From NCBI RefSeq assembly GCF_019303475.1, contig NZ_JABLSI010000024.1, forward strand, positions 16,952 through 80,951: DNA of 64,000 nucleotides, given 5' to 3'. Below are positions 50,337 to 60,675 of this stretch, in pieces. The position numbers were made by a program, and so were the translations under genes. Below the pieces are notes generated by a model. The model saw only the letters and a list, made by a program, of their open reading frames with translations. It was not told the DNA's origin and did not search any database. This stretch comes from Streptomyces sp. JJ38 (GTDB lineage Bacteria; Actinomycetota; Actinomycetes; Streptomycetales; Streptomycetaceae). Within the stretch, counting starts at the first letter, position 1; the number at the start of each line of letters is the position of its first letter.

Positions 50337-50639
50337 ATGCGGTACCGACTGACGTTCCTGACCGGCCTCGCGATCGGCTACGTGGCCGGGTCGAGGGCCG
50401 GGCGTGAGCGGTATGAACAGCTCCGGAACGCGGCCCAGCGGTTCGCCGAGAACCCGGCCGTGCGGAACACCTTCGAGGCCGCCGCGGTGAGCGGCCGGGA
50501 CGCGGCCGGCCGGGCGGCCGACCGCATGGGCGACCGCCTACCGCACTCGGTGAGCGAGCGGATGCGGGCGATGTCGGGCGGCCGGGGTCCGGGCGGCGCA
50601 GGCGGTGAGGCCGACGACTGGGGAACCAGCAACACCTGA
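50337..50639 (+). CDS. YtxH-like small membrane-associated protein
   Basis: A 100-residue protein with an N-terminal hydrophobic segment (RLTFLTGLAIGYVAGSRAG) followed by an alanine/arginine-rich helix (RERYEQLRNAAQRFAEN). This layout is widespread in actinobacteria with no known role. ATG 50337 follows GGAAGG by ten bases; TTG 50328 is less likely. Confidence 0.75.
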   Translation: MRYRLTFLTGLAIGYVAGSRAGRERYEQLRNAAQRFAENPAVRNTFEAAAVSGRDAAGRAADRMGDRLPHSVSERMRAMSGGRGPGGAGGEADDWGTSNT

Positions 50640-50646
50640 GGGCGGC

Positions 50647-50675
50647 GGTGCGGGGCCGGGCCGCGGCCCCGCACC
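50647..50675. terminator. Bidirectional hairpin between convergent genes
   Basis: GGTGCGGGGCC (50647-50657) pairs with GGCCCCGCACC (50665-50675), a perfect 11-base-pair stem filling the 41-base gap between the YtxH-like gene and the convergent flavoprotein gene. Confidence 0.78.
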
Positions 50676-50680
50676 ACGGC

Positions 50681-51940
50681 TCAGGCGGAGGGCAGGTCGG
50701 TCAGGGGCGTGGCCGGGTCGGCGAGGCGCTGGGCGTCCACGGGGCGGCCGGAGCGGATGAGCGCCTGGACGGGCTCGACAACGTCCCACACGTTGACGTT
50801 GAGCCCGGCCAGGACCCGGTTCTCGCGCAGCCAGAAGGCGATGAACTCGCGCTTGCCGACGTCGCCGCGGCAGACCACCTGGTCGTAGGTGCCGGGCGGA
50901 GCCCAGCCGCTGTACTCCAGGCCGAGGTCGTACTGGTCGGAGAAGAAGTAGGGGATGCGGTCGTAGACGACGTCCTGGCCGAGCATGGCGCGGGCGGCGG
51001 CGGGCCCGCTGTGCAGGGCGTTCGCCCAGTGCTCGACGCGCAGCCGGGCGTCGAGCAGCGGGTGCTGGACGGCGGCGGCGTCCCCGGCGGCGTGGACGGC
51101 CGGGTCGGAGGTGCGCAGGGCGGCGTCGACGGCGATGCCGCCGGTCACCGGGTCGAGCTCCAGCCCCGCCGCGTCGGCCAGGGCCGTGCGCGGGGCCGCG
51201 CCGATGGCGGCCAGGACACCGTGGGCGGGGTACTCCTCTCCGTCACCCGTGCGGACGGCGAGGACCTGCCCGTCGGCGCCGACGATCTCGGTGAGGGAGG
51301 CGCCGAAGACGAGGCGCACGCCGTTCTCTCGGTGGAGGTCGGCGAAGAGGGCGCCCAGTTCGGGGCCGAGGACGCGGTGCAGGGGCGCGGGATCGCGCTC
51401 GATGACGGTGACCTCGGCGCCGTAGCTGCGGGCCGCGGCGGCGACCTCCAGGCCGATCCAGCCGGCTCCGGCGATCACGAGGTGGCCGTTCTCCCGGCCG
51501 AGCCGGGTGAGCATGCCGCGGAGCTGGTCGGCGTGGGCGAGCCGCCGCAGGTGGTGGACGCCGGCGAGGTCGGTGCCGGGGATGTCCAGGCGGCGGGGCT
51601 CGGCGCCGGTGGCCAGGAGCAGCTTGTCGTAGCGCAGGACGGTGCCGTCGCCCAGCCGGACGGACCGGGTGTCGCGGTCGATGTGGACGGCGGGCTGGCC
51701 GAGGTGCAGCTCGATCTCGGCGCGGGCGTACCAGGCGGGCTCGTGGACGAGGAGTCCTGAGCGTTCCTCGGTCCCGAGGAGGTACCCCTTGGAGAGCGGG
51801 GGGCGCTCGTAGGGGTGGTCGCGTTCGTCGCCGATCAGTATGACGCGGCCGGTGAACCCCTCCGACCGCAGTGTCTGCGCGGCCTTGGCTCCCGCCAAGC
51901 CGCCCCCGATGATGACGAACGTCTCGTTCGCGTCCACCAC
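50681..51940 (-). CDS. FAD-dependent oxidoreductase, ferredoxin/rubredoxin reductase type
   Basis: A 419-residue flavoprotein. FAD site FVIIGGGLAGAKAAQTL at the start, HPYERPPLSKGYL (family signature), NAD site LVIAGAGWIGLEVAAAA, second FAD site VHAAGDAAAV and a reductase C-terminal domain (ARLRVEHWANALHSGPAAA). There is no redox-active cysteine pair, as expected for reductases that pass electrons to ferredoxin of P450 or dioxygenase systems. No ferredoxin or P450 gene is adjacent. The start is one of two tandem GTG codons after GAGGAGG. Confidence 0.88.
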   Translation of the reverse strand: MVDANETFVIIGGGLAGAKAAQTLRSEGFTGRVILIGDERDHPYERPPLSKGYLLGTEERSGLLVHEPAWYARAEIELHLGQPAVHIDRDTRSVRLGDGTVLRYDKLLLATGAEPRRLDIPGTDLAGVHHLRRLAHADQLRGMLTRLGRENGHLVIAGAGWIGLEVAAAARSYGAEVTVIERDPAPLHRVLGPELGALFADLHRENGVRLVFGASLTEIVGADGQVLAVRTGDGEEYPAHGVLAAIGAAPRTALADAAGLELDPVTGGIAVDAALRTSDPAVHAAGDAAAVQHPLLDARLRVEHWANALHSGPAAARAMLGQDVVYDRIPYFFSDQYDLGLEYSGWAPPGTYDQVVCRGDVGKREFIAFWLRENRVLAGLNVNVWDVVEPVQALIRSGRPVDAQRLADPATPLTDLPSA

Positions 51941-52068
51941 GTTGGTGCCTCCTCGCTGCCGTCCGGTCGCCCCCCGGAAGGTTCACCTGGGAGCGTCCCG
52001 CATCACCGCGAACACGGGAAGGGCGCACACCTATTGTGCGGACCTGCCGGTCTGTGCTGGGGCGACCG

Positions 52069-53382
52069 TCAGGTCGCCGGGCGTGTTCGTCCGACGGGCA
52101 CGGCGGTGTGGCTTCCGGTGCGGGTGAGCCGGGCGTGCAGGTCACGGGCGGAGCGATCGGTCAGGCAGGCGATCTGGTCGACGACGGTCCGTACCCGCGC
52201 GGCGTCGTCGGACGCGCGGGCGTACAGGGCGCGGAACTGCGGGTCGAGACCGTCGGGGGCGCGCAGGATGAGCACCTCGGCCAGCTCGGCGAGGACGACG
52301 CGCTGGTCAGCGCGGAGCCGGGCCTGGTCGGGGCGCTGCATGACGTAGCGGTCGGCGACGGCCTTGAGGACGGCGCACTCCAGCCGGGCGTCGGGCGGGA
52401 CGACGAGGTCGGCGGCGTGACGGCTGAGGGGCCCGGGGCCGTGGGCGGCGCGGGTGGCGTGCTCGGCGGCGAGGCAGAAGCGTCCGATGAGCTGGCTGGT
52501 GGCGTCCTTGAGCCGGGCCTGGGCGGTGGCGGTGCCGTCGTAGCCGTGCGGCCACCACTCCTGGTCGAGGAGCCGGTCGAGGGCCTCGGCCAGTTCGGCG
52601 TCCTCGGTGCCGGCGGGGGCGTAGCGGCCGCGGGCGACGGTGAAGATCTCCCGCCGTTCGGGCTCGGCGAGCAGCAGGTTGGGGTCGAGGTGGCCGGCGT
52701 GGAGACCGTCCTCGACGTCGTGGACGGAGTAGGCGACGTCGTCGGACCAGTCCATGACCTGGGCCTCGAAGCACGCGTGGTGGGCCGGGGCGCCGGCGCG
52801 GAACCAGTCGAAGACGGGAAGGTCGTCGGCGTAGACACCGAACTTGGGCGAGGCGGGGTCGGCGGGGTGGCCGCCCTGTGGCCAGGGGTACTTGGTGGCG
52901 GCGTCGAGGGCGGCGCGGGTGAGGTTGAGGCCGACGGGCACACCGTCGGCGGAGAACCGTTTGGGCTCCAGCCGGGACAGCAGCCGCAAAGACTGGGCGT
53001 TGCCCTCGAAGCCGCCGCAGGGCTCGGCGATCTCCGCGAGGACCTGTTCGCCGTTGTGCCCGAACGGCGGGTGGCCGAGGTCGTGGGCCAGACAGGCGAC
53101 CTCGACGAGGTCCGGGTCGCAGCCGAGGGCCGCGCCGAGCTCCCGGCCGACCTGGGCGCACTCCAGGGAGTGCGTGAGCCGGGTGCGGGGTGTGGCGTCC
53201 CAGGCGTGCTCACTGCCGCCGGGCGCGACGACCTGCGTCTTGCCGGCGAGGCGGCGCAGCGCCGCGGAGTGCAGGACGCGGGCTCGGTCGCGCTGGAAGG
53301 CGGTGCGGCCGGGCCGCTTGTCGGGCTCGGGCTCCCAGCGCTCGGTGTCGGCCGCGTCGTACGTCCGGTACGTGCCGTGCAT
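52069..53382 (-). CDS. dgt: Deoxyguanosinetriphosphate triphosphohydrolase
   Basis: A 437-residue dNTPase of the HD superfamily. The HD metal motif is present: [14 protein letters not shown], then [16 protein letters not shown], and the later aspartate in [16 protein letters not shown]. It hydrolyses dGTP or other dNTPs to nucleoside and tripolyphosphate. The N-terminus [12 protein letters not shown] fits the actinobacterial type 2 group. ATG 53382 has no strong binding site. In actinobacteria this gene often neighbours primase; here no primase is in view. Confidence 0.9.
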   Translation of the reverse strand: MHGTYRTYDAADTERWEPEPDKRPGRTAFQRDRARVLHSAALRRLAGKTQVVAPGGSEHAWDATPRTRLTHSLECAQVGRELGAALGCDPDLVEVACLAHDLGHPPFGHNGEQVLAEIAEPCGGFEGNAQSLRLLSRLEPKRFSADGVPVGLNLTRAALDAATKYPWPQGGHPADPASPKFGVYADDLPVFDWFRAGAPAHHACFEAQVMDWSDDVAYSVHDVEDGLHAGHLDPNLLLAEPERREIFTVARGRYAPAGTEDAELAEALDRLLDQEWWPHGYDGTATAQARLKDATSQLIGRFCLAAEHATRAAHGPGPLSRHAADLVVPPDARLECAVLKAVADRYVMQRPDQARLRADQRVVLAELAEVLILRAPDGLDPQFRALYARASDDAARVRTVVDQIACLTDRSARDLHARLTRTGSHTAVPVGRTRPAT

Positions 53383-53439
53383 ACCCCGACGGTATCCCGG
53401 CCCCGGGTCCCGGGCCGCGCGTCCCGCGCTTGGGAGGTC

Positions 53440-53485
53440 TGCGCCAAAGGCGCAGGGCTGGCAAGCGCAGCCCCCGGCACCGGGG
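53440..53485. other. Three tandem short hairpins in an intergenic region
   Basis: TGCGCC/GGCGCA (53440-53454), GGGCTG/CAGCCC (53455-53473) and CCCCGG/CCGGGG (53472-53485) follow each other in the 191 bases between the siroheme chelatase stop and the dGTPase start. They may terminate the chelatase transcript; they could also be a repetitive extragenic element. Confidence 0.45.
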
Positions 53486-53573
53486 CCTGCCTTGGTCGGG
53501 GGTGCCCCTGCCCGCGCGTCGCAGACCGCGGGCACGTTGTGGCCTGCCGCGCGTTCCCCGCGCCCCTCGGGCG

Positions 53574-54434
53574 CTAGGCGGCGTGCGGGACGGTGGCCGG
53601 GAGTCGGCCGGCGGGGGCCGCGGCGAGGGCACGGCGGCCCTCGTCGTAGCGGTGGAGGACGAGACGGGCCAGCGCCGGGTGGGCGCCCAGCGGATCGGCG
53701 GCCGGTACCCGGGAACCGGCCTCGCGGGCGCTGCGGGTGGCGAAGAAGCCGGGGGCGGTGAAGTAGGAGGCCAGCGCGATACGGCGGTGACCGGCCGCGC
53801 GGAGGGCGGCGAGGGCCTGCGGCACGGTGGGGGCGGCGGCGCAGGCGTAGGCGCTCAGGACCGGGGTCCCGCCCAGGCGGCGGGAGAGCAGGGCGGCGGT
53901 ACGGTCGGCGTCGACGGCGGAGCGGGGGTCGCGCGAGCCGGCGGCGGCGAGGAGAACGGCGTCGGGCCCCGCACGGCCCGGGAGCGGCGTGCCGGTCAGC
54001 CGCTCGGCGAGCCGGGCGTGCAGCGCTTCGGCGAGGAGCGGGTGCGGGCCGAGGGGCGCCGCCTGGGCGATCCGCAGGTGGGGGGCCGCGGCGGCGGCCT
54101 CGGGGAGGTCGTGGTGGACGTGGTAGCCGCGGCCGAGGAGCAGCGGGACGAGGACGGCGCGGCCGGGGGCGTGCTCCGCGAGGGTGTCGGCGAGCAGCGG
54201 CGCGTTGAGCTCGATGTGGCCCAGCTCGACACGCAGCCCGGGCCGCTGGGCGCGGACCTCGGCCAGCAGGGCGCGGACGGTGGCGAGGGCTCGCGGGTCG
54301 CGAGAGCCGTGGGCGACGGCGACGAGGGTGGGGTCCTGCTGGCGGCGGGCGCGGTGCGGCGCGGCGGCGCCGCGGTCCGGGGCGGCCAGGCGGCTCGCGG
54401 CGAGGAAGCGGGTGGGGTGGGGTCGTGCCGTCAT
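53574..54434 (-). CDS. Sirohydrochlorin chelatase (CbiX/SirB type)
   Basis: A 286-residue protein made of two CbiX-like halves. The first shows [14 protein letters not shown] (metal-site histidine) and [12 protein letters not shown]; the second [14 protein letters not shown] and [13 protein letters not shown]. It inserts iron into sirohydrochlorin to make siroheme, the cofactor of nitrite and sulfite reductases. ATG 54434 is chosen as start (GGAG about ten bases upstream). It is divergent from the nitrate reductase gene, which fits a role in nitrogen assimilation. Confidence 0.85.
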   Translation of the reverse strand: MTARPHPTRFLAASRLAAPDRGAAAPHRARRQQDPTLVAVAHGSRDPRALATVRALLAEVRAQRPGLRVELGHIELNAPLLADTLAEHAPGRAVLVPLLLGRGYHVHHDLPEAAAAAPHLRIAQAAPLGPHPLLAEALHARLAERLTGTPLPGRAGPDAVLLAAAGSRDPRSAVDADRTAALLSRRLGGTPVLSAYACAAAPTVPQALAALRAAGHRRIALASYFTAPGFFATRSAREAGSRVPAADPLGAHPALARLVLHRYDEGRRALAAAPAGRLPATVPHAA

Positions 54435-54535
54435 GCTCCGCAAGTCTCGCCGGAGGCCGTTGCCGGGCGGTTGCGCCGGGGAAACGGCCGGTTGCGTCAC
54501 CCTCACAGCGCCCGCGCTCCGGACGGGAGCGGCTT

Positions 54536-54552
54536 GTTACCAGGGCGGTAAC
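54536..54552. promoter_or_regulatory. Palindromic operator candidate, possibly GlnR
   Basis: GTTACC-aggg c-GGTAAC is a perfect dyad with a five-base centre in the 162-base divergent region between the chelatase and nitrate reductase genes. The half-sites resemble GlnR boxes (GTnAC), and nitrate reductase genes of streptomycetes are GlnR targets. Spacing is not ideal, so this is tentative. Confidence 0.4.
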
Positions 54553-54596
54553 ACGACGGGGGCGGGGAGGAAACACAGCCGACGCACGATGGCGCC

Positions 54597-56741
54597 ATGA
54601 ACGCAACGCCCGTCACGCAGCCCGCCTCGCCGCCCCGGGAGCCCGCCTGGACCCACTGCCCGTACTGCTCCCTGCAGTGCGGGATGGGGCTGAGGCGTAC
54701 CGATGCCCCGGAGACGTCGGGGCTGCCGGGGCTGGAGGTCACGGAGCGTACCGCGTTCCCCGTGAACCGGGGCGCCCTGTGCGGCAAGGGCAGGACGGCC
54801 ACCGAGGTACTGGCCGCCGGGACGCGGCTGACCGAGCCGCTGATGCGCCGCTCCCCCGGCGGGCCGCTGGAGCCCGCGGGCTGGGACGAGGCGCTGGACC
54901 GGATCGCCGGGGAGCTGGTCCGGGTGCGGGAGGCGCACGGGCCGGACGCGTCCGCGATCTTCGGCGGCGGCGGGCTCACCAACGAGAAGGCCTATCTGCT
55001 GGGCAAGTTCGCCCGGCTGGTGCTCGGCACCTCGCAGATCGACTACAACGGCCGGTTCTGCATGTCCTCGGCGGCGGCGGCCGGCATCCGGGCGTTCGGG
55101 CTGGACCGCGGGCTGCCGTTCCCGATGGAGGACATCGCCACGTCCGGCTGCGTCATCCTCGTGGGCTCGAACCCGGCCGAGACGATGCCGCCCGCGCTGC
55201 GCTACTTCACCGAGCTGCGCGAGAACGGCGGCAAGCTGATCGTCGTCGACCCGCGCCGGACCCGCACCGCCGAGCAGGCCGATCTGCACCTCGCCCCGCG
55301 CCCCGGCACGGACCTGGCGCTGGCCCTGGGCATGCTGCACCTCGTCGTCGCGGAGGGGAGGACGGACGAGGAGTACGTCGCGGCGCGCACCACGGGCTGG
55401 GACGAGGCCCGGGCGGCGGCCATGGCGCACTGGCCGGAGCTGGTGGAGCGGATCACCGGGGTGCCGGTGCCGCAGCTGCGGGAGGCGGTGGCCCACTTCT
55501 GCGACGCCGAGTCCGCGATGGTGCTGACGGCGCGCGGGCCCGAGCAGCAGGCCAAGGGCACCGACACGGTGGGCGCCTGGATCAACCTGACGCTGGCCAC
55601 CGGCCGGGCGGGCCGGCCGCACTCCGGCTACGGGTGCCTGACCGGCCAGGGCAACGGGCAGGGCGGCCGGGAGCACGGGCAGAAGGCGGACCAGCTGCCC
55701 GGCTACCGGATGCTGACGGATCCGGAGGCGCGGGCGCACGTGGCGGGGGTGTGGGGTGTGGACCCGGACACGCTGCCCGGCCCGGGCCGCAGCGCCTACG
55801 AGCTGCTCGACGCCCTCGGCCGGGATGTGCGCTCGCTGCTGGTGCTGGCCTCCAACCCGGTCGTCTCGGCGCCGCGTGCCGCGCACGTGGAGGAGCGGCT
55901 GCGGTCGCTGGACTTCCTCGCCGTGTGCGACGTCGTGCTCTCCGAGACGGCCGCTCTCGCGGACGTCGTCCTGCCGGTGACGCAGTGGGCCGAGGAGGGG
56001 GGCACGCTCACCAACCTGGAGGGCCGGGTGCTGCTGCGCCGCAAGGCGCTGGACCCGCCGCCCGGGGTGCGCTCGGACCTGTCGGTGCTGAACGCGCTGG
56101 CCGCCCGGCTCGGCTGGGAGAAGGGCTTCCCGGAGGACCCGGAGGAGGTGTTCGACGAGCTGCGCCGCGCCTCGGCGGGCGGCAAGGCCGACTACTCGGG
56201 GATCACCTACCGCCGCATCGCGGAGGAGGACGGCGTCTTCTGGCCCTGCCCGGCGCCGGAGGAGGGTGGTGCGCCGCACCCCGGCACGCCCCGGCTCTTC
56301 CTCGACCGGTTCGCGACCCCCGACGGCCGCGCCCGGTTCGTGCCCGTCACGCACCGGCCCTCGGCCGAGGAGCCGGACGCGGAGTACCCGGTGCTGCTGA
56401 CGACGGGCCGGGTGCTGGCCCAGTACCAGTCGGGGGCGCAGACGCGCCGGGTCGCGGAGCTGAACTCCGCGGCGCCGGGCCCGTTCGTGCAGCTCCACCC
56501 ACAGCTGGCGGAGCGGCACGGGATCAGCGAGGGGGACACCGTCGCCGTCACCTCCCGCCGGGGGCGGGCACTGGCCCCGGCCCGGGTGACGCGGGACATC
56601 CGCCCGGACACGGTGTTCATGCCGTTCCACTGGCCGGGGCAGGGCCGGGCGAACTCCCTCACCAACCCGGCGCTGGACCCGACGTCCCGGATGCCGGAGT
56701 TCAAGGTCTGCGCCGTCCGCGTGGAGCGGGCGACGCGGTGA
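54597..56741 (+). CDS. nasA: Assimilatory nitrate reductase catalytic subunit (molybdopterin enzyme)
   Basis: A 714-residue molybdopterin oxidoreductase. The N-terminal 4Fe-4S site is [11 protein letters not shown] with the fourth cysteine in GALCGKG. Molybdopterin-binding blocks are visible ([70 protein letters not shown]), and the C-terminal dinucleotide-binding region is complete. It lacks a Tat signal, as expected for the cytoplasmic assimilatory enzyme that reduces nitrate to nitrite. ATG 54597 has a weak binding site. The neighbouring siroheme chelatase supports nitrite reductase function. Confidence 0.88.
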   Translation: MNATPVTQPASPPREPAWTHCPYCSLQCGMGLRRTDAPETSGLPGLEVTERTAFPVNRGALCGKGRTATEVLAAGTRLTEPLMRRSPGGPLEPAGWDEALDRIAGELVRVREAHGPDASAIFGGGGLTNEKAYLLGKFARLVLGTSQIDYNGRFCMSSAAAAGIRAFGLDRGLPFPMEDIATSGCVILVGSNPAETMPPALRYFTELRENGGKLIVVDPRRTRTAEQADLHLAPRPGTDLALALGMLHLVVAEGRTDEEYVAARTTGWDEARAAAMAHWPELVERITGVPVPQLREAVAHFCDAESAMVLTARGPEQQAKGTDTVGAWINLTLATGRAGRPHSGYGCLTGQGNGQGGREHGQKADQLPGYRMLTDPEARAHVAGVWGVDPDTLPGPGRSAYELLDALGRDVRSLLVLASNPVVSAPRAAHVEERLRSLDFLAVCDVVLSETAALADVVLPVTQWAEEGGTLTNLEGRVLLRRKALDPPPGVRSDLSVLNALAARLGWEKGFPEDPEEVFDELRRASAGGKADYSGITYRRIAEEDGVFWPCPAPEEGGAPHPGTPRLFLDRFATPDGRARFVPVTHRPSAEEPDAEYPVLLTTGRVLAQYQSGAQTRRVAELNSAAPGPFVQLHPQLAERHGISEGDTVAVTSRRGRALAPARVTRDIRPDTVFMPFHWPGQGRANSLTNPALDPTSRMPEFKVCAVRVERATR

Positions 56742-56746
56742 GGCCC

Positions 56747-56774
56747 CCGGCCGGGCACGGGGGCCCGGCCGGGT
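56747..56774. terminator. Hairpin between convergent genes
   Basis: CCCGGCCGGGC (56747-56757) pairs with GCCCGGCCGGG (56764-56774), directly between the nitrate reductase stop and the stop of the convergent phosphatase gene. Confidence 0.72.
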
Positions 56775-59537
56775 TCACAGCTCGATCTCGGGCAGCTCAC
56801 CGAACTCGGGCAGCATCGCCAGGTCCGGCAGCTGGCCGTCGGCGAGCTGCTGCTCCGTCCAGACGACCTTGCCGGTGGGCGTGTAGCGGGTGCCCCAGCG
56901 CTGGGCGAGCTGGGCCACGAGGAACAGGCCGCGCCCGCCCTCGTCCGTGATGGCCGCGCGGCGCAGGTGCGGGGAGGTGCTGCTGCCGTCGGACACCTCG
57001 CAGATGAGCGTGCGCTCGTACAGCAGCCGGACGTGGATCGGCTCGGTGCCGTAGCGGATCGCGTTGGTGATCAGCTCGCTGAGGACGAGTTCCGTGGTGA
57101 AGGTGATCTCGTCCAGGCCCCAGGCCGTGAGCTGGCGGCTGCACGCGCTGCGGACGGTGGCGACGGCGGCCGGGTCCATCGGCACGTCCCAGTCGGCGAT
57201 GCGGGTGCGGTCCAGCAGCCGGGTGCGGGCCACGAGCAGCGCGATGTCGTCGCGGCGGTGCATGGGCAGCATGCTGCCGAACACCGCCTCGCAGGTCTCC
57301 TCGGGCGAGGCGTCGGGGGCGCGGAGCAGGGTCTGGCGCAGCAGGTCCAGGCCGGCGTCGATGTCGCGGTCCCGGTGCTCGACGAGGCCGTCGGTGTAGA
57401 GGACGAGCCGGCTGCCCTCGGGCAGGTGCAGTTCCGCGGACTCGAACGGCAGGCCGCCCAGGCCGAGCGGCGGGGCGATGGGAACCTCGGGGAACTCCAC
57501 GGTGCCGTCGGGGAGGACGAGGGCGGGCGCGAGGTGCCCGGCCCGGGAGAGGCGGCAGTGCCCGGCGACCGGGTCGTAGACGGCGTACAGGCAGGTGGCG
57601 CCGGTGATGCCCTCGCCTTCGGGCTCGTCCAGGTCGATGCGGCTGACCAGCTCGTCGAGGTAGGCGAGGAGCTCGTCGGGGGGCAGGTCGAGGGTGGAGA
57701 AGTTGTGCACGGCGGTGCGCAGCCGTCCCATCGTGGCCGCGGCGTGCAGCCCGTGCCCGACGACGTCGCCGACGACGAGGGCGACGCGGGCGCCGGGCAG
57801 CGGGATGACGTCGAACCAGTCGCCGCCCACCCGGGCCTGCGCGGGAAGGTAGCGGTAGGCGACGTCCAGGGCGCTCTGGTGTGGCAGCGCGTGCGGCAGC
57901 AGGCTGCGCTGAAGCGTTTCCGCCATGGCGTGCTCGCGCGTGAACCGGCGCGCGTTGTCTATCGCGACGGCGGCCCGGGCGGCCAGCTCCTCGGCGAAGG
58001 AGAGATCCTCCTCCCCGAACGGCTCGGACCCCGCGGCGCGCCAGAAGTTGGTCATGCCCAGGATCACCCCGCGGGCCTGGAGCGGCGCGGTCACCAGTGA
58101 GTGGACTCCGTAGGCCAGGGCGTTGCTCGCGCCGGCCGGGTCCTGGGCCCGCCAGGCTTCCGCCACCGTCAGATCGGCCTCCAGCACGGCGTGCCCGCCG
58201 GACAGGGCCGCCGCCATGGGGGTGTGCGTGGCGACGAACGCGATCGGGTCGCCGACGGGCTGGAAGGGGTGGTCGTCCGCGATCCCGCTCAGCGCCGAGC
58301 GGCGCATCTCCGTGGTCTGCCCCGTCGGCTCCTCGCCGCGCGGCACCGGCTCCAGCAGCTCGACGGTGACGAAGTCGGCGAACCGCGGGACGGCGACGTC
58401 GGCGAGCTCCTCGGCCGTGCGGACGACGTCCAGCGTCGTGCCGATCCGCACCCCGGCGTCGTAGAGGATGCGCAGCCGCTCCCGAGCCACCTCCGCCGTC
58501 CCGGCCAGGGCGCTCAGCTCCGTGGTGTCGCGCAGGGTGGCCACCCGCCCGGGCTGGCCACCGAAGGGGGCCGTGGGCCGGGTGTTGACGGCGACCAGCC
58601 GGTCCCCGGACAGGTGCACCTCGTCCGTCACGGAGCGGTCCGAGGCCAGCAGCTCGGCGGTGGCGTCGTTGAGCCCCAGCTCGGTGACGGGGCGCCCCTC
58701 GGCGTCGTCGGGCAGCTCCAGCAGCCTGCGTGCCTCGTCGTTGGCGAGCACGAGACGGCCGTCGCCGCTGACGATGACCACACCCTCCCGGACGGCGTGC
58801 AGCACGGCGTCGTGGTGTTCGTACATCCGGGTCATCTCGGAGGGCCCGATCCCCCGCGTCAGCCTGCGCAGCCTGCGGTTCACCAGCGCCGCGCTGCCGA
58901 TGGCCAGGACGAGGGCCACGCCGCCGGAGATGAGGATGAGGGGCAGCTGGCCCTGCACCGACTCACCGACCGTGTCGATCTCCACACCGGCCGAGACGAT
59001 CCCGATCACCAGCCCCCGGTCGTCGGTGACGGGGACGACGGCCCGGGCCGCGTCGCTCGGGTCGCCCCGGAAGATCTCGGTGAACGCCTCCCCCTCGGCG
59101 GCCCGCTCGATCCCCTGCGTCCGGGTGCCGATGAGGTCCGGGTCGGTGTCGGCGTACCGCAGCCCGTCGGTCGAGAGCACGGTGATGAAGTCGACCCCGG
59201 TGTCCCACTCGGATGCCTGCACCCGGGGCTGGAGCACGCTCGTCGGGTCCTGCGACTCCAGTGCCTCCACGATGCCCGGCGCGTGCGCGAACGCCGCGGC
59301 GGCGGCCCGCGACCGCCGCTGCGCGTCGTGCTCGGTGTCGTTGCGGGCCTGTAGGACGACCGCGACGACCGCCGCGGAGATCAGCACCACGGCGACGAGG
59401 ATCTGGAAGAACAGGACCTGGCCCGCGACGCTGCGCCCGCGCAGCTTCCACCACCGGCCTGCGCCCTCCCTCCCGGCGGCCAGGCCGGCGAGCACTCGGC
59501 CTGTGCCACGCCTCCGTGGAGCAGAACGCCCAGGCAT
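56775..59537 (-). CDS. Membrane-bound SpoIIE-type phosphatase with sensor, PAS, GAF and kinase-like ATPase domains
   Basis: A 920-residue signalling protein. Two membrane segments (QILVAVVLISAAVVAVVL and LPLILISGGVALVLAIGSA) flank an extracellular Cache-like sensor domain. A PAS domain (about 245-350; GVVIVSGDGRLVLANDEARRLL) and a GAF domain (about 375-540) follow, then the PP2C/SpoIIE phosphatase (ARVGGDWFDVIPLPG, VVGDVVGHGLHAAATMGRLR, RDDIALLV) and a C-terminal anti-sigma-type HATPase (LVLSELITNAIRYG, DEGGRGLFLVAQLA). Such proteins both dephosphorylate anti-anti-sigma factors and may phosphorylate them. Partner genes are not nearby. ATG 59537 has a poor binding site. Confidence 0.9.
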   Translation of the reverse strand: MPGRSAPRRRGTGRVLAGLAAGREGAGRWWKLRGRSVAGQVLFFQILVAVVLISAAVVAVVLQARNDTEHDAQRRSRAAAAAFAHAPGIVEALESQDPTSVLQPRVQASEWDTGVDFITVLSTDGLRYADTDPDLIGTRTQGIERAAEGEAFTEIFRGDPSDAARAVVPVTDDRGLVIGIVSAGVEIDTVGESVQGQLPLILISGGVALVLAIGSAALVNRRLRRLTRGIGPSEMTRMYEHHDAVLHAVREGVVIVSGDGRLVLANDEARRLLELPDDAEGRPVTELGLNDATAELLASDRSVTDEVHLSGDRLVAVNTRPTAPFGGQPGRVATLRDTTELSALAGTAEVARERLRILYDAGVRIGTTLDVVRTAEELADVAVPRFADFVTVELLEPVPRGEEPTGQTTEMRRSALSGIADDHPFQPVGDPIAFVATHTPMAAALSGGHAVLEADLTVAEAWRAQDPAGASNALAYGVHSLVTAPLQARGVILGMTNFWRAAGSEPFGEEDLSFAEELAARAAVAIDNARRFTREHAMAETLQRSLLPHALPHQSALDVAYRYLPAQARVGGDWFDVIPLPGARVALVVGDVVGHGLHAAATMGRLRTAVHNFSTLDLPPDELLAYLDELVSRIDLDEPEGEGITGATCLYAVYDPVAGHCRLSRAGHLAPALVLPDGTVEFPEVPIAPPLGLGGLPFESAELHLPEGSRLVLYTDGLVEHRDRDIDAGLDLLRQTLLRAPDASPEETCEAVFGSMLPMHRRDDIALLVARTRLLDRTRIADWDVPMDPAAVATVRSACSRQLTAWGLDEITFTTELVLSELITNAIRYGTEPIHVRLLYERTLICEVSDGSSTSPHLRRAAITDEGGRGLFLVAQLAQRWGTRYTPTGKVVWTEQQLADGQLPDLAMLPEFGELPEIEL

Positions 59538-59616
59538 ACCCCATTTCTAGCACCAGATCCGACCCCCCGACTCCTGGAGCGGGCGGGCGACGTGAGCCAT
59601 ACGGGCGGCGCCCGCG

Positions 59617-60675
59617 CTACTCGCAGCCGATGCCGTCGCCGTCCGCGTCGAGGCGGTGAGGGTCGCCGGGGCCGACGAGGACGGGACCGTCGATGTCGGC
59701 GCAGTCGAGATCAGGGCCTGGCGGCGGACCCGGCGGCAGCCCGGGTTCACCCGGTTCGGGCTCGGCGGGGTCGGGCTCGGCGGGGTCGGGCTCAGCCGGC
59801 TCTCGCGGGGTCGGTACGGGCTCCTCCTCGGGGGGCGGCTGCTCCGCCGCGCAGGCGGACCACAGTCCGGACTTCGCCGTCTCGGCCTCGTCGCCCGCCT
59901 TCCTGATCTCGGGCCAGCGCGCGTCGTTCGGCGGGTACAGCTCGGCTTCCGCATGGCCGCTGCGGGCGATCTCCGCGTTCACGAACTCGTCGTCCTCGTT
60001 CCAGACGTAGAGCAGGTAGCGGTCGTACCCGTCCTTCAACTCGGCGTCGCGCTCTATGCGGACGCCGGTGCCGACCGGGACGAGTTCTTCGAGCCGCTCG
60101 GTCGCCTCGTCGCCGTAGCAGGCACGGACCTCGGGAGCGTCGACGGCGAGCAACCGGACCGTCACTCGCTCGCCCTCGGGAAGGACCTCACCCGTGCCGG
60201 TGACGTGCAGGGTGTCGCCGTCCACGATGCGCTCGACCACCGCGTCGGCCCCGCCGCCCGGCTCCCCGGTGCCGTCGCCGGTGTCGCCTTCGCGGGGCTC
60301 GTCGGGGACGGACGCGTCGGGCCGCGGCTCCTCGGATCCGCCAGGCTCCGCCTCCTCGGATTCGTCAGGCTCCGCCTCCTCGGATTCGTCAGCCGGAGAC
60401 TCCTGCCGCCCGGGCTCCTCCCCCGTGCCGTCCCGCTCCTGCTGCGTTCGCCGCTCGGTCTGCGGCGCACCGTCGGTTTCCGCGACGGGCGGATCGGGCC
60501 GGGGCTGGCCGCCCGTCCCGGCGAGGCTGGCCACGAGGGCGACGGCGAGTACCACGGCCAGCGCCGCCACCGCGCCGTAGACCCAGGCCGGAACCCTTCG
60601 CCAGGACCACCGCGGCCGCGACCCGGACGGGTCCCGCCGCCAGCCCTGCGGATCGGGTCGATAGGGGGAGGCCAT
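59617..60675 (-). CDS. Membrane-anchored thermonuclease-like protein with Excalibur motif
   Basis: A 352-residue protein. One N-terminal membrane segment (VYGAVAALAVVLAVALVASLAG), then a long acidic linker with tandem Glu/Asp-rich repeats, then a staphylococcal-nuclease-like domain (VVERIVDGDTLHV, TVRLLAVDAPEV, DGYDRYLLYVW, NAEIARSGHAEAELY). After a proline/glutamate repeat (PAEPDPAEPDPAEP) it ends in a calcium-binding Excalibur motif (DADGDGIGCE). Expected to be an outward-facing DNase. ATG 60675 is chosen; ATG 60687 is also possible. Confidence 0.87.
   Translation of the reverse strand: MASPYRPDPQGWRRDPSGSRPRWSWRRVPAWVYGAVAALAVVLAVALVASLAGTGGQPRPDPPVAETDGAPQTERRTQQERDGTGEEPGRQESPADESEEAEPDESEEAEPGGSEEPRPDASVPDEPREGDTGDGTGEPGGGADAVVERIVDGDTLHVTGTGEVLPEGERVTVRLLAVDAPEVRACYGDEATERLEELVPVGTGVRIERDAELKDGYDRYLLYVWNEDDEFVNAEIARSGHAEAELYPPNDARWPEIRKAGDEAETAKSGLWSACAAEQPPPEEEPVPTPREPAEPDPAEPDPAEPEPGEPGLPPGPPPGPDLDCADIDGPVLVGPGDPHRLDADGDGIGCE
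60342..60389 (-). repeat. Two perfect 24-base tandem copies within the nuclease linker
   Basis: Bases 60342-60365 and 60366-60389 are identical and encode an ESEEAEPD-type acidic octapeptide repeat; degenerate copies extend on both sides. Unit number can change in frame. Confidence 0.9.

Noticed and set aside
54588..54599. Mini reading frame ATGGCGCCATGA overlapping the nitrate reductase start
   Set aside because: Three codons without a ribosome binding site; probably chance.
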